Below are positions 6,218 through 13,691 of a stretch of DNA of 17,754 nt, piece by piece. This stretch comes from Burkholderiaceae bacterium (GTDB lineage: Bacteria; Pseudomonadota; Gammaproteobacteria; Burkholderiales; Burkholderiaceae), in NCBI GenBank assembly GCA_017998575.1, contig JAGOCV010000045.1:1-17754 (forward strand), written 5' to 3'. The position numbers and the translations under genes are program-made. The notes under the pieces are model-generated. The model did no database searches and was not told the origin of the DNA. It saw only the letters and a list, made by a program, of their open reading frames with translations. The first letter of the stretch is position 1. Each line of letters starts with the position of its first letter.

Positions 6218-8419
6218 TCAGCGCCGCCTCGCCGATCGCACCCCCGCCACGGAATGAACCGCGCCGAGCACGGCTTCCACGCGCGCGGCATCGGGCACTT
6301 CCACCGTGAAAGTCATCCAGGCCGTGCCCTTGACCGACTGGGTCTGCACGCCCGTCACGTTGATTTTCTCGCGCGCGAACAGCTCGGAAATGTCGCGCAG
6401 CAGGCCCTGGCGGTCGTTGGCCTCGACGAAAACGTCGACCGGGTAGAGCGCGCCGTCCGGCCCGCTCTTGGGAATGCCCCATTCCACGTCGATCACCCGG
6501 CCAGCGCTGCGGCGGGCCATCTCGCGGAAGTTGGAGCAGTCCGCGCGGTGCACGCTCACGCCTTTGTCCCGCGTGACGAAGCCAGCGATCGGATCGGGGG
6601 GCGCCGGCTTGCAGCAGCGCGCCAGCTGTGTCATCAGCGAATCGATGCCGACCACCAGCACGCCGCCACGCTGGGCCTGCGGCGACGAACGCGGCTTGCG
6701 CAGCAGCACCTGCTCCTCGGCCTGGATGTCCACTGCTGGCGGATTCAGCAGGGTCTCGATGTTCCGCAATGAGAACTCGTCCTTGCCCACGGCCTCGAAC
6801 AGCGCATCCGATGACTTGAAGCCCAACTGCGAGGCCAGGTCGTCGAGCTTCATGGCCGTGCGCCCTTCGCGCTGCAGCAGCTTTTCGACCGCCTCGCGGC
6901 CACGCGCCACGGTCTCGCCTGTCGCCTGTGCGTTGAACCATGCACGCACCTTGGCGCGCGCCCGGTGACTGGCCAGGTAGCCCAGGTCCGCATTGAGCCA
7001 GTCGCGGGAGGGCCCGCCTTCCCTGACCGCCGTGATCTCGACGGTCTGTCCGTTCTGCAGCGGCGTATTGAGCGGCACCATGGCTCCGTCCACGCGCGCC
7101 CCACGGCAACGGTGGCCGAGGCTCGTGTGCACGCTGTAGGCGAAATCGACTGCCGTCGCGCCCCTGGGCAGCTCGACCACTGCGGCGTCGGGTGTCAGCA
7201 CGTAGATGCGGTCGTCGAACAGCTCGCCGGCCGTCGAATGGCTGAGGTCGCGCTCCCACGCCAGCAGCTGGCGCAGCACCGCGATCTTGGCGTCGTAATC
7301 GCCTGCAGCCGATACACCGGCGTATCCCTTGGTACCGGCTTCCTTGTAGGCCCAATGCGCGGCCACGCCATGCTCGGCATGGTCGTGCATGGCCTGCGTG
7401 CGGATCTGGATCTCGATCGGGCGACCCGCCTCGTCGCGCACCACGGTGTGCAACGACTGGTAGCCGTTGGGCTTGGGCCGTGCGATGTAGTCGTCGAATT
7501 CCTCGCCCACCAGCGTGAAACGCTGATGCACCCAGCTCAGTGCGGCATAGCAGTCGTTGATCTCGGGGACCACCACGCGCAGCGCACGGATGTCGAACAC
7601 CTGGTCGAAGTCGAGCGACTTGCCGCGCATCTTGCGCACGATGCTGTAGATGTGCTTGGGCCGGCCCTGCACCGTGGCGGCGATGCCTTGTGCGCGCAGT
7701 TGCTGTTCGAGCCCGGCGCGCAACTGCTCCACGTAGCCTTCGCGTTCGACACGCTTCTCGTCGAGCAGCTTCGCCACCTGTTTGTAGGTATCGGGCTCGA
7801 GGAAACGGAAGGCCAGGTCTTCCATTTCCCATTTGATCTGCCAGATGCCCAGGCGATTGGCCAGCGGGGCAAACACCTGCAGCGACTCGCGCGCCACGTG
7901 CGCAGACACCGGCTGCCGCACGGCGGCGTAGTAGCGCAACGTCTGCAGGCGCGAAGCCAGGCGCAGCATCACAACGCGCAGGTCGCGCGAGAAGGCCAGC
8001 AGCATCTTGCGCACGTTCTCGGTCTGGGCCTGCGGGTCTTCCAGCACGCCGGGCGATTCGGCTTCCCGTGCCTGTTGCTGCACCTTGACCAGCTTGTTGG
8101 TTTCCAGCGCCAGCGCGGCGAAGCTGTCGCCGAAGGCCTTGGAGATGATCTCGTGCGGCCGGTTGAGGTGCTGGCAGGCATAGACGAGGTAGCTCGCAGC
8201 CTGCATGGCCTCCGAGCCGCCGATGGACTTCAGGATCGAGGCCACGGCGTCCGCATGGTCGAGCGTGTTCTCGCCCGTGCCCAGCGTCTCGCCCGAAATC
8301 AGCGGCTCGGCAAACGCACGGGCACGCGACAGGGTGTGGGCCTGCTCGGGCAGGCTCTGTGCTGTCGCGGCCACCAGATCGGGCACACCGCGTCGCGCCT
8401 CGGCGCCCAGACTCTTCAC
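6218..8419 (-). CDS. relA: (p)ppGpp synthetase RelA
   Basis: This ribosome-associated stringent-response enzyme makes (p)ppGpp from GTP/GDP and ATP during amino-acid starvation. The 733 residues follow the long RSH layout. A pseudo-hydrolase region comes first (about 45-200), where the HD and HDxxED metal-binding residues are replaced (LVYACQHLN). The synthetase domain spans about 245-370 (GRPKHIYSI, FDIRAL, PKPNGYQSLH). A TGS domain lies at about 401-462, a helical region follows, a zinc-finger-like part contains C602 and C603 (LARCCKPAPPDP), and an ACT domain lies at about 657-733. EFDD at 307-310 is the acidic EXDD signature of monofunctional RelA rather than the RXKD of SpoT. The GTG start overlaps the stop of the upstream hydrolase gene as GTGA, suggesting translational coupling. 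No separate Shine-Dalgarno is evident. Confidence 0.96.
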   Translation of the reverse strand: MKSLGAEARRGVPDLVAATAQSLPEQAHTLSRARAFAEPLISGETLGTGENTLDHADAVASILKSIGGSEAMQAASYLVYACQHLNRPHEIISKAFGDSFAALALETNKLVKVQQQAREAESPGVLEDPQAQTENVRKMLLAFSRDLRVVMLRLASRLQTLRYYAAVRQPVSAHVARESLQVFAPLANRLGIWQIKWEMEDLAFRFLEPDTYKQVAKLLDEKRVEREGYVEQLRAGLEQQLRAQGIAATVQGRPKHIYSIVRKMRGKSLDFDQVFDIRALRVVVPEINDCYAALSWVHQRFTLVGEEFDDYIARPKPNGYQSLHTVVRDEAGRPIEIQIRTQAMHDHAEHGVAAHWAYKEAGTKGYAGVSAAGDYDAKIAVLRQLLAWERDLSHSTAGELFDDRIYVLTPDAAVVELPRGATAVDFAYSVHTSLGHRCRGARVDGAMVPLNTPLQNGQTVEITAVREGGPSRDWLNADLGYLASHRARAKVRAWFNAQATGETVARGREAVEKLLQREGRTAMKLDDLASQLGFKSSDALFEAVGKDEFSLRNIETLLNPPAVDIQAEEQVLLRKPRSSPQAQRGGVLVVGIDSLMTQLARCCKPAPPDPIAGFVTRDKGVSVHRADCSNFREMARRSAGRVIDVEWGIPKSGPDGALYPVDVFVEANDRQGLLRDISELFAREKINVTGVQTQSVKGTAWMTFTVEVPDAARVEAVLGAVHSVAGVRSARRR

Positions 8420-9330
8420 GGCTCGAGCAGGAAGGACGTGACCGCCCTCACCTGGCCTGCATCAATCAGCGTGGGTGCGTGGCCCACGCCGCCAAACTCG
8501 ATCAGCGACGCGCGCGGACCGCGGCTGGCCATGGCTTGCGCCGTCTCGCGCGACAGCAGGTCGGACTGCGCACCGCGCAGCAGCAGCGTACGCGCACGGA
8601 TGCCGTCATACACCTGCCAGAGCAACGCCTCGCCCTGCTCGGCCATCTCGCGCCGCAGCGCGCGGAACGGCACGCCGATGGCGGGGTCGTAGTGCAGCGT
8701 GAAGCGGCCCGGCCGCCCGGCCAGCGGCCGCACCATGGGGCGTGAGAGTTCGAGCCACTCGGCATCGGTATGCGGACCGAAACCGGCAGAGACCGCTCGC
8801 ATGGCGGCCGCGGCCTCGTGCACGCTGGCGAAATCGCCGGTCTGGCCCAGGTAGGTGCCAATACGTTCGATGGCCTCCCAGCGGATGGCCGGGCCGACGT
8901 CATTGAGCACCAGCCGGCGCACCGGCGCCGGCAAAGGCAGACCGGGCTGGCCGGCCACGATCATGCCGATGAGTCCGCCCATGCTGGTGCCTACCCAGTC
9001 GAGCGTGGCGATGGGCGCCTGTGCGTGCAGTTGCGCCAGCAGCGCCACCATGTCCGCAGCGTATTGCGGCACCTGGTAGCCCGAAGGGTCGGCCAACCAG
9101 TCGCTGCGGCCGCGACCGACGACATCGGGGCAGACGACGCGGATGGCGCCCGCCGCCTGATCCACGAGGGCCCGGGCCAGCACGTCGAAATCCCGCCCCT
9201 GACGCGACAGGCCATGCACGCAGACCACGACGTGGGAACTGGCCGGGTCTCCCCATTCGACGTAAGCCATGCGGTGCCCGCCCGCCGCATCAGGGCATGG
9301 AACATGCGATTGGCGCGGCTCTTGGTTCAT
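8416..9330 (-). CDS. Alpha/beta-fold hydrolase, substrate unknown
   Basis: This is a 304-residue alpha/beta-hydrolase. The oxyanion segment is VVVCVHGLSRQG (about 34-45). The nucleophile elbow GTSMGG gives catalytic S116. The likely acid is D257 in LLLRGAQSDLLS, and the base is H284 in GVGHAPTL. The VVCPDVVGRGRSDW segment is typical of esterase-like members. No signal peptide is seen, so it is probably cytoplasmic. The substrate cannot be read from sequence; an ester or a PHB oligomer is conceivable but not supported. The ATG at 9328-9330 starts just before the conserved region. An in-frame ATG at 9384 would add 18 residues that resemble no domain. Its stop overlaps the relA start by four bases, so the two genes form one transcription unit. 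Confidence 0.85.
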   Translation of the reverse strand: MNQEPRQSHVPCPDAAGGHRMAYVEWGDPASSHVVVCVHGLSRQGRDFDVLARALVDQAAGAIRVVCPDVVGRGRSDWLADPSGYQVPQYAADMVALLAQLHAQAPIATLDWVGTSMGGLIGMIVAGQPGLPLPAPVRRLVLNDVGPAIRWEAIERIGTYLGQTGDFASVHEAAAAMRAVSAGFGPHTDAEWLELSRPMVRPLAGRPGRFTLHYDPAIGVPFRALRREMAEQGEALLWQVYDGIRARTLLLRGAQSDLLSRETAQAMASRGPRASLIEFGGVGHAPTLIDAGQVRAVTSFLLEP

Positions 9331-9349
9331 GGCGTGGGGGCTGGATAAT
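9322..9349 (+). promoter_or_regulatory. Possible sigma70 promoter of 3-hydroxybutyrate dehydrogenase
   Basis: TTGGTT (9322-9327) and GATAAT (9344-9349) are 16 bases apart, giving a start near 9356 and a 45-nt leader. The element overlaps the start codon of the divergent hydrolase gene, so transcription of the two genes could interfere. Confidence 0.4.
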
Positions 9350-9401
9350 GGCTGGCGCGAATGCGTCGAAGCATCGTAATTCATTCCGGAGAACCCTCTT
9401 C

Positions 9402-10172
9402 ATGCTCAAAGGCAAGACTGCTCTCGTGACTGGCTCGACCAGCGGTATCGGTTTGGGAATCGCACGGGCGCTGGCGCGCCAGGGCGCGAACATCGTGCTC
9501 AACGGCTTCGGCGACGCCAAGGCGCCGCAGGCCGAGATCGAAGCGCTGGGCGTGCAGGTGGCCTATCACGGCGCCGACATGAGCCGCCCGGCTGACATCG
9601 CCGACATGATGGCGTCGGCCGCCAGCCGCTTCGGCCGGGTCGACATCCTGGTCAACAACGCCGGCATCCAGCACGTGGCGCAGGTCGAGAATTTCCCGCC
9701 CGAGAAGTGGGACGCCATCATCGCCATCAACCTCACGAGCGCGTTCCACACCAGCCGCCTGGCCATCCCGGCCATGCGGGCCGCGAACTGGGGGCGGGTG
9801 ATCAATGTGGCGTCGACGCACGGACTCGTGGCTTCTGCCGGCAAGTCGGCCTATGTCGCATCCAAGCACGGGATCGTCGGCTTCACGAAGGCACTGGCAC
9901 TGGAGACGGCGACCACCGGCGTCACCTGCAACGCGATCTGCCCCGGCTGGGTGCTGACCCCGCTGGTGCAAAAGCAGATCGACGACCGCGCGGCCCGCGA
10001 AGGCATCGCCGTCGAACAGGCGCGCCGTGACCTGCTTGCCGAGAAGGAACCCTCGCTGCAGTTCACCACGCCCGAAGAACTGGGCGAACTCGCCGTGTTC
10101 TTCTGCTCGCCCGCCGGAAACAACGTGCGCGGCGTGGCATGGAACATGGACGGCGGCTGGGTCGCGCAATAG
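9402..10172 (+). CDS. bdhA: D-3-hydroxybutyrate dehydrogenase (SDR family)
   Basis: The enzyme oxidises D-3-hydroxybutyrate to acetoacetate with NAD+, the step that feeds the products of PHB depolymerisation into central metabolism. The 256 residues form a classical short-chain dehydrogenase: nucleotide-binding TGSTSGIG at 10-17, NNAG at 85-88, and the catalytic tetrad N110, S138, Y151 and K155 (YVASK). Features specific to this subfamily are VLNGFGD, NNAGIQHV, STHGLVAS, SAYVASKHG and AICPGWVLTPLV. Length is typical. The ATG is preceded by GGAG at 10 bases. It stands alone on the plus strand between a divergent hydrolase and a convergent SIMPL-domain gene. Together with phaR it indicates a PHB-using host. 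The exact symbol varies among genomes (bdhA, hbdH). Confidence 0.92.
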   Translation: MLKGKTALVTGSTSGIGLGIARALARQGANIVLNGFGDAKAPQAEIEALGVQVAYHGADMSRPADIADMMASAASRFGRVDILVNNAGIQHVAQVENFPPEKWDAIIAINLTSAFHTSRLAIPAMRAANWGRVINVASTHGLVASAGKSAYVASKHGIVGFTKALALETATTGVTCNAICPGWVLTPLVQKQIDDRAAREGIAVEQARRDLLAEKEPSLQFTTPEELGELAVFFCSPAGNNVRGVAWNMDGGWVAQ

Positions 10173-10179
10173 CGCGGCC

Positions 10180-10193
10180 GGCGGCCTGCCGCC
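10180..10193. other. GC-rich hairpin between convergent genes
   Basis: GGCGGC-CT-GCCGCC lies between the stop of the dehydrogenase gene (10172) and the stop of the SIMPL-domain gene (10200). It could serve as a shared 3'-end structure, but there is no T-tract on either side. Confidence 0.3.
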
Positions 10194-10199
10194 CCGGGC

Positions 10200-10931
10200 T
10201 TACTGCATCTGCACAGAGCCCGACACGCTGACTTGCACCAGGGCCTTGCCGGCCTCGACCGGGACAGCCGCATCCGAGGCTGCCTTGGCCTCCATCGCCA
10301 TCATCATGACGCGCGGCCGCGGCACGCCAGCATCGCTGCTCGTCACCGACACCTCACGCAAGGAGTACGACGAGAAGCCGAAGTTGCGGGCGATCGCCGA
10401 CGCCTGCGCCTTGAAGCTTTCGATGGCCTCGGCACGCGCATCGCCCTCCACCTTGGCGCGCGCCTCGCGGCTCAGGCCGAACGAGGTACCCGAGAGCGTG
10501 AGCGTCTGGATGCGGCCAGCGGTGCCCGCGATGCGCGGGAAATCGCGCCCCTCCAGCACCAGCTCGGTCGTGCCCTGCCAGCCGCTGATCTTGCCGTCCT
10601 TGTTGTGGCGCGGGTAGAGGCTGAAGTTGCCCGTGCGCACATCCAGCTGGCCCGGCACGGCAGCGCGGCGTGCTTCCGCAAGGGCGGTCTCCAGCGCCTG
10701 CCGCAGCTGGTTCTGCACAGCGGTGGCATCGGCACCTTCGCGGGTGGTGCTCAGCGTCAGGGTCAACAGATCCTGTTGCACCTCGACCGTGCCGCTGGCC
10801 GAGAGCTGGGCCACGTTCTGCAGCGGCGCAGAGGTGAGCACAGGCGTCTGTGCCACGGCCAGGGAATGCGCGCCCATCGTCAGGGCAACGGCGGCCACGG
10901 TGGCGGCGAGGGTACGGTGGGTTCGGATCAT
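10200..10931 (-). CDS. Exported SIMPL-domain (DUF541) protein
   Basis: The 243-residue protein has an N-terminal signal peptide (MIRTHRTLAATVAAVALTMG) with probable cleavage after AVA at residue 27, so it should be periplasmic or outer-membrane associated. The rest is one SIMPL/DUF541 domain, with VEVQQDLLTLTLSTTREGADA near its start, RHNKDGKISGWQGTTEL in the middle and VSVSGSVQMQ at the end. Family members form ring-like oligomers and have been linked to envelope stress or membrane integrity, but the biochemical role is unsettled. AGGAGG five bases before the ATG at 10929-10931 fixes the start. The upstream GTG/TTG options are therefore unlikely. It converges with the dehydrogenase gene. It follows the small secreted-protein gene on the same strand, separated from it by a terminator-like hairpin. 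Confidence 0.88.
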   Translation of the reverse strand: MIRTHRTLAATVAAVALTMGAHSLAVAQTPVLTSAPLQNVAQLSASGTVEVQQDLLTLTLSTTREGADATAVQNQLRQALETALAEARRAAVPGQLDVRTGNFSLYPRHNKDGKISGWQGTTELVLEGRDFPRIAGTAGRIQTLTLSGTSFGLSREARAKVEGDARAEAIESFKAQASAIARNFGFSSYSLREVSVTSSDAGVPRPRVMMMAMEAKAASDAAVPVEAGKALVQVSVSGSVQMQ

Positions 10932-10936
10932 CAGGT

Positions 10937-10942
10937 CCTCCT
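10937..10942 (-). promoter_or_regulatory. Strong Shine-Dalgarno AGGAGG of the SIMPL-domain gene
   Basis: AGGAGG is five bases from the ATG at 10931 and decides this start over an upstream in-frame alternative at 10955. It is among the best ribosome-binding sites in the window, where many genes have weak ones. Confidence 0.8.
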
Positions 10943-10996
10943 TGCAGTTTTTCACGAAAAAGAAGCGTCAAAGACAGGGTGCGGCGCAGCCACGCC

Positions 10997-11025
10997 AATG
11001 AAATGGCGCGCCAGCAGGCGCGCCA
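10997..11025 (-). terminator. Probable terminator of the small secreted-protein gene
   Basis: TGGCGCGCC (11004-11012) and GGCGCGCCA (11017-11025) form perfect 9-bp arms around four bases. On the minus strand TTTCATT follows. The stem is itself built of two GGCGCGCC palindromes. It lies about 55 bases after the stop at 11080. The tail is only moderately T-rich. Confidence 0.55.
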
Positions 11026-11079
11026 GATCGGATGCGGAAAATGAGCGAGGCCGGGCGGCCGGGTGAGGCGCGCGGCGTA

Positions 11080-11367
11080 TCAGGGCCGCGAAACGCGCGG
11101 GCGAACGGGGTGGTCCCGGATGTCGCGCGGGGCCAAGGATTCGCGCCGCAATTGCTCGCGCAGTTCTGCACGCTCGCGTTCGTTGAGCGTGCGAGCCGGC
11201 ACGTCCGGCGTGCCTACCGGCTGACCCCCATGATTCGAGATCACCTGGCGCAACTCTGCGCGCCGCTGCTGCATGCGATCGCCCGCATCCGGCGGTTGCA
11301 GCAGGTCGGCAGCAAGTACCGGCGCAGTGGCCAGCATGCACATCAGGGAGGGGTACAGAAGCTTCAT
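11080..11367 (-). CDS. Small exported protein of unknown function
   Basis: I do not recognise this 95-residue protein. It has a clear signal peptide (MKLLYPSLMCMLATAPVLA, cleavage before ADLL). The mature part of about 75 residues is very rich in Arg, Glu and Pro, with a probably helical stretch RTLNERERAELREQLRRES and a basic tail DHPVRPRVSRP. It has no cysteine after cleavage and no membrane segment. A weak GAGG 8 bases before the ATG may be the ribosome-binding site. It is divergent from the ompR-like gene, with 171 bases between the starts that hold GTAACA-type sequences, so co-regulation by that system is plausible. The codon pattern fits its neighbours, and the signal peptide argues that the frame is real. 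Confidence 0.7.
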   Translation of the reverse strand: MKLLYPSLMCMLATAPVLAADLLQPPDAGDRMQQRRAELRQVISNHGGQPVGTPDVPARTLNERERAELREQLRRESLAPRDIRDHPVRPRVSRP

Positions 11368-11441
11368 CGCAAAACCTCAACGCGCGCGTCATTCGTGCAG
11401 TACACACCATCCCTGCCGGACCCCTGCGAGGGAGGGCAACT

Positions 11442-11452
11442 TATGTAACATA
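11442..11452. promoter_or_regulatory. Palindrome TATGTAACATA, possible OmpR-type site
   Basis: An 11-bp perfect palindrome in the divergent region contains GTAACATA, which resembles one half of enteric OmpR boxes (GTAACATAT). It lies 75 bases upstream of the minus-strand gene and 87 upstream of ompR. Binding is inference. Confidence 0.4.
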
Positions 11453-11511
11453 GTGTCATATCAAGCCGGGAAAGCGTGCGATCACGGTGCAGAGCAGGTC
11501 AGAATCGGCTC

Positions 11512-11522
11512 TGTTACAAATT
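11512..11522 (+). promoter_or_regulatory. TGTTACAAATT element before ompR
   Basis: TGTTACA (11512-11518) is the exact inverse of TGTAACA at 11444-11450. It overlaps a -10-like TACAAA 17 bases before the ompR ATG. It may be a second OmpR-type half-site or simply the promoter -10. No -35 hexamer is seen, as expected for activator-dependent promoters. Confidence 0.35.
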
Positions 11523-11538
11523 CAGGCTGCATCCCGAT

Positions 11539-12270
11539 ATGACCCAAGCCCAGACCCGCACCGACAAGATCCTCGTGGTGGATGACGACGCCCGCATCCG
11601 CGATCTGCTGCGCCGCTACCTCACCCAGGAAGGATTTGAAGTCATGGTGGCCGAGGATGGCAAGGCCCTCAACCGGATTCTGTTGCGTGAAGCCGTCGAT
11701 CTGATCGTGCTCGACCTCATGCTGCCCGGCGAGGATGGCCTCTCCATCTGCCGGCGCCTGCGCTCCGCCAACGACCGTACGCCCATCATCATGCTGACCG
11801 CCAAGGGCGAAGACGTGGACCGCATCGTCGGCCTCGAAGTCGGCGCCGACGACTACCTCGGCAAGCCTTTCAACCCCCGCGAACTGCTGGCCCGGGTGCA
11901 TGCCGTTCTGCGCCGCCGCCCGCCGCAGGAAGCGCCCGGCGCCCCCTCGACCGACAACGAAGTGGTCACCTTCGGCCCCTTCACGTTCGATCTGGGCGCC
12001 CGCACGCTGAAGAAGAATGGTGAAGAGCTGCCGCTGACCACGGGCGAATTCGCCATGCTCAAGGCGCTGGTGCGCCATCCGCGCCAGCCGCTGTCGCGTG
12101 AAAAGCTGGCCCTGCTGGCGCGCGGCCGCGAGTTCGAGCCATTCGACCGCAGCCTGGACGTGCAGATCTCCCGCCTGCGCAAGCTGATCGAGGCTGATCC
12201 GGCCGCACCCCGCTTCTGCCAGACGGTGTGGGGCGTAGGGTACGTGTTCGTGCCGGACGGCGCGGGCTGA
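11539..12270 (+). CDS. ompR: OmpR-like response regulator
   Basis: This cytoplasmic transcription factor of the OmpR/PhoB class is phosphorylated by the adjacent kinase. The 243 residues comprise a receiver domain (about 8-125) with acidic pocket D15/D16, phosphorylation site D59 (VLDLMLPGEDG), T87 and K109 (DYLGKPF). A winged-helix DNA-binding domain follows at about 145-240 (LTTGEFAMLKALV, DRSLDVQISRLRKLIE, VWGVGYVFVPDG). The pairing with an EnvZ-like kinase and the overall pattern support OmpR, but the regulated genes are not visible. The ATG at 11539-11541 matches the usual beginning just before DKILVVDDD. There is no Shine-Dalgarno before it (ATCCCGATATG), so the leader may be very short. 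Its TGA shares an A with the ATG of the kinase gene. Confidence 0.9.
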   Translation: MTQAQTRTDKILVVDDDARIRDLLRRYLTQEGFEVMVAEDGKALNRILLREAVDLIVLDLMLPGEDGLSICRRLRSANDRTPIIMLTAKGEDVDRIVGLEVGADDYLGKPFNPRELLARVHAVLRRRPPQEAPGAPSTDNEVVTFGPFTFDLGARTLKKNGEELPLTTGEFAMLKALVRHPRQPLSREKLALLARGREFEPFDRSLDVQISRLRKLIEADPAAPRFCQTVWGVGYVFVPDGAG

Positions 12271-13670
12271 TGCAGCACACGGTGCCGATGGACGGCACCC
12301 AGCCTGCCCCGCTGGAGACGATGCCGGCGCCGCTGGAAATGCGGCCCAAGGTCGGCGTCAGCCTGTTCTGGCGCACCTTCTTCCTGCTGGCGCTGCTTTT
12401 GGTCAGCTCCACGATGGCGTGGTTGCAGACGTTCCGCTCGCTGGAATACGAACCGCGCGCCATCCAGACCGCGCATCAGCTTGCCTCGCTGGTCAACCTC
12501 ACGCGCGCGGCGCTGGTCTATTCCGATGCCATCACGCGGGTGTCCCTCATCAAGACCCTTGCCGACCAGGAAGGCGTGCGCATCCTGCCGCGCGAGCCGG
12601 TCGACACGTGGGAGCCATTCGGCAGCGACGCGCTCGACACCCGCATCACCGAGGAACTGATCCAGCGCCTGGGCAGCGACACGTCGGTCGCCAGCAACGT
12701 CAACGGCGAGCCCGGCCTGTGGGTGGGCTTCGTCATCGACGGCGATGCCTACTGGCTGCTCGTCGACCCCGCGCGGTTCACCCGCTTCGGCGGCCGCACG
12801 TGGCTGATCTGGCTGATCACTGCGGCGGCGCTGTCGCTGGCGGGCGCCGCCGTGATCGCGGGCCTGATCAATCGGCCGCTCAAGAAACTGTCCTTCGCGG
12901 CCAGCCGCGTGCGCGAGGGTGACTTCGGCGCCAGCCGCCTGGACGAGCGCACGGTCACCAACGAGATCCGCGAGGTCAACATCGGCTTCAACCGCATGGC
13001 CGAACAGCTCGCCAAGATCGAGCACGACCGGGCCGTGATGCTCGCTGGCATCTCCCATGACCTGCGCACACCGCTGGCGCGCCTGCGGCTTGAAACGGAG
13101 ATGAGCGTGAGCGACGAGACAGCGCGCGCCCACATGGCCGCCGACATCTCCCAGCTCGACGCCATCATCGACAAGTTCCTCGATTACGCGCGGCCCGACC
13201 ATGTGGCGCTCAAGCCCGTCAACCTGCGCGAAGTGGTCGACGCCTGCACCTTCGCCGTCCAGGAGCAGGCCGACATCGAGGTCACCGTCGACCTGCCCGA
13301 GACCTTTGTGGTGATGGCCGACGAAGTGGAACTGGGCCGCGTGCTGTCCAACCTGATCGAAAATGCGCGCCGCTACGGCAAGTCGGCCGACGACGGCGTG
13401 GCACACGTGAGCATCGCCGCCCGCATGGCCGACCCCTGGGTCATGATCAAGGTGCGCGACCGCGGTCCCGGCGTCGCGCCCGAGGTGTTGCCCAACTTGA
13501 CCAAGCCTTTCTTCCGCGGCGACGAGGCACGTACCGAGGCCACCGGCGCCGGCCTGGGCCTGTCGATCGTGGACAAGACCATCCAGCGCATGGGCGGCAC
13601 CTTCAACCTGGCCAACTCGAGCAGCGGCGGCCTGTCGGCCAACATCCGCCTGGTGCGCGCCACGGCCTGA
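12270..13670 (+). CDS. EnvZ-like sensor histidine kinase
   Basis: This 466-residue inner-membrane histidine kinase is the partner of the preceding regulator. After a 30-residue cytoplasmic N-terminus comes TM1 (about 32-52), a periplasmic sensor region (about 53-176), TM2 (about 177-200) and a HAMP linker (about 200-250, NRPLKKLSFAASRVREGDFG). The dimerisation/phosphotransfer helix carries H263 (GISHDLRTPLARLR). The ATPase domain has an N-box NLIENARRYG (361-370), a G1 box DRGPGV (397-402), an F-box PFFRGDEAR and a G2 box GAGLGL (426-431). The H-box and the FFRGDEAR...GAGLGLSIV run are characteristic of EnvZ relatives. The start overlaps the regulator stop as TGATG, implying coupled translation. 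The sensed signal is unknown; osmolarity is known only for the enteric relative. Confidence 0.9.
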   Translation: MQHTVPMDGTQPAPLETMPAPLEMRPKVGVSLFWRTFFLLALLLVSSTMAWLQTFRSLEYEPRAIQTAHQLASLVNLTRAALVYSDAITRVSLIKTLADQEGVRILPREPVDTWEPFGSDALDTRITEELIQRLGSDTSVASNVNGEPGLWVGFVIDGDAYWLLVDPARFTRFGGRTWLIWLITAAALSLAGAAVIAGLINRPLKKLSFAASRVREGDFGASRLDERTVTNEIREVNIGFNRMAEQLAKIEHDRAVMLAGISHDLRTPLARLRLETEMSVSDETARAHMAADISQLDAIIDKFLDYARPDHVALKPVNLREVVDACTFAVQEQADIEVTVDLPETFVVMADEVELGRVLSNLIENARRYGKSADDGVAHVSIAARMADPWVMIKVRDRGPGVAPEVLPNLTKPFFRGDEARTEATGAGLGLSIVDKTIQRMGGTFNLANSSSGGLSANIRLVRATA

Positions 13671-13671
13671 T

Positions 13672-13689
13672 GCGGCGGGCCTGCGCCGC
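13672..13689. other. GC-rich hairpin between convergent kinase and MarR genes
   Basis: GCGGCG-GGCCTG-CGCCGC fills nearly all of the 21 bases between the two stop codons. It may block read-through from both sides. It has no T-tract, so intrinsic termination is not demonstrated. Confidence 0.35.
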
Positions 13690-13691
13690 CA

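Noticed and set aside
6106..6309. 67-codon plus-strand frame starting in tRNA-Val
   Set aside because: MVGAIGLEPTTPT is the familiar spurious translation of a tRNA antisense strand.
6174..7832. 552-codon minus-strand frame overlapping relA
   Set aside because: It is a shifted frame of relA on the same strand, Arg/Gly-rich and without domains. The relA frame is intact over its full length.
6965..8692. 575-codon plus-strand frame antisense to relA and the hydrolase gene
   Set aside because: It crosses two well-supported genes on the other strand and shows no recognisable motif.
11853..13406. 517-codon minus-strand frame antisense to ompR and the kinase gene
   Set aside because: The plus-strand OmpR and EnvZ-like proteins show all catalytic motifs; this frame shows none.
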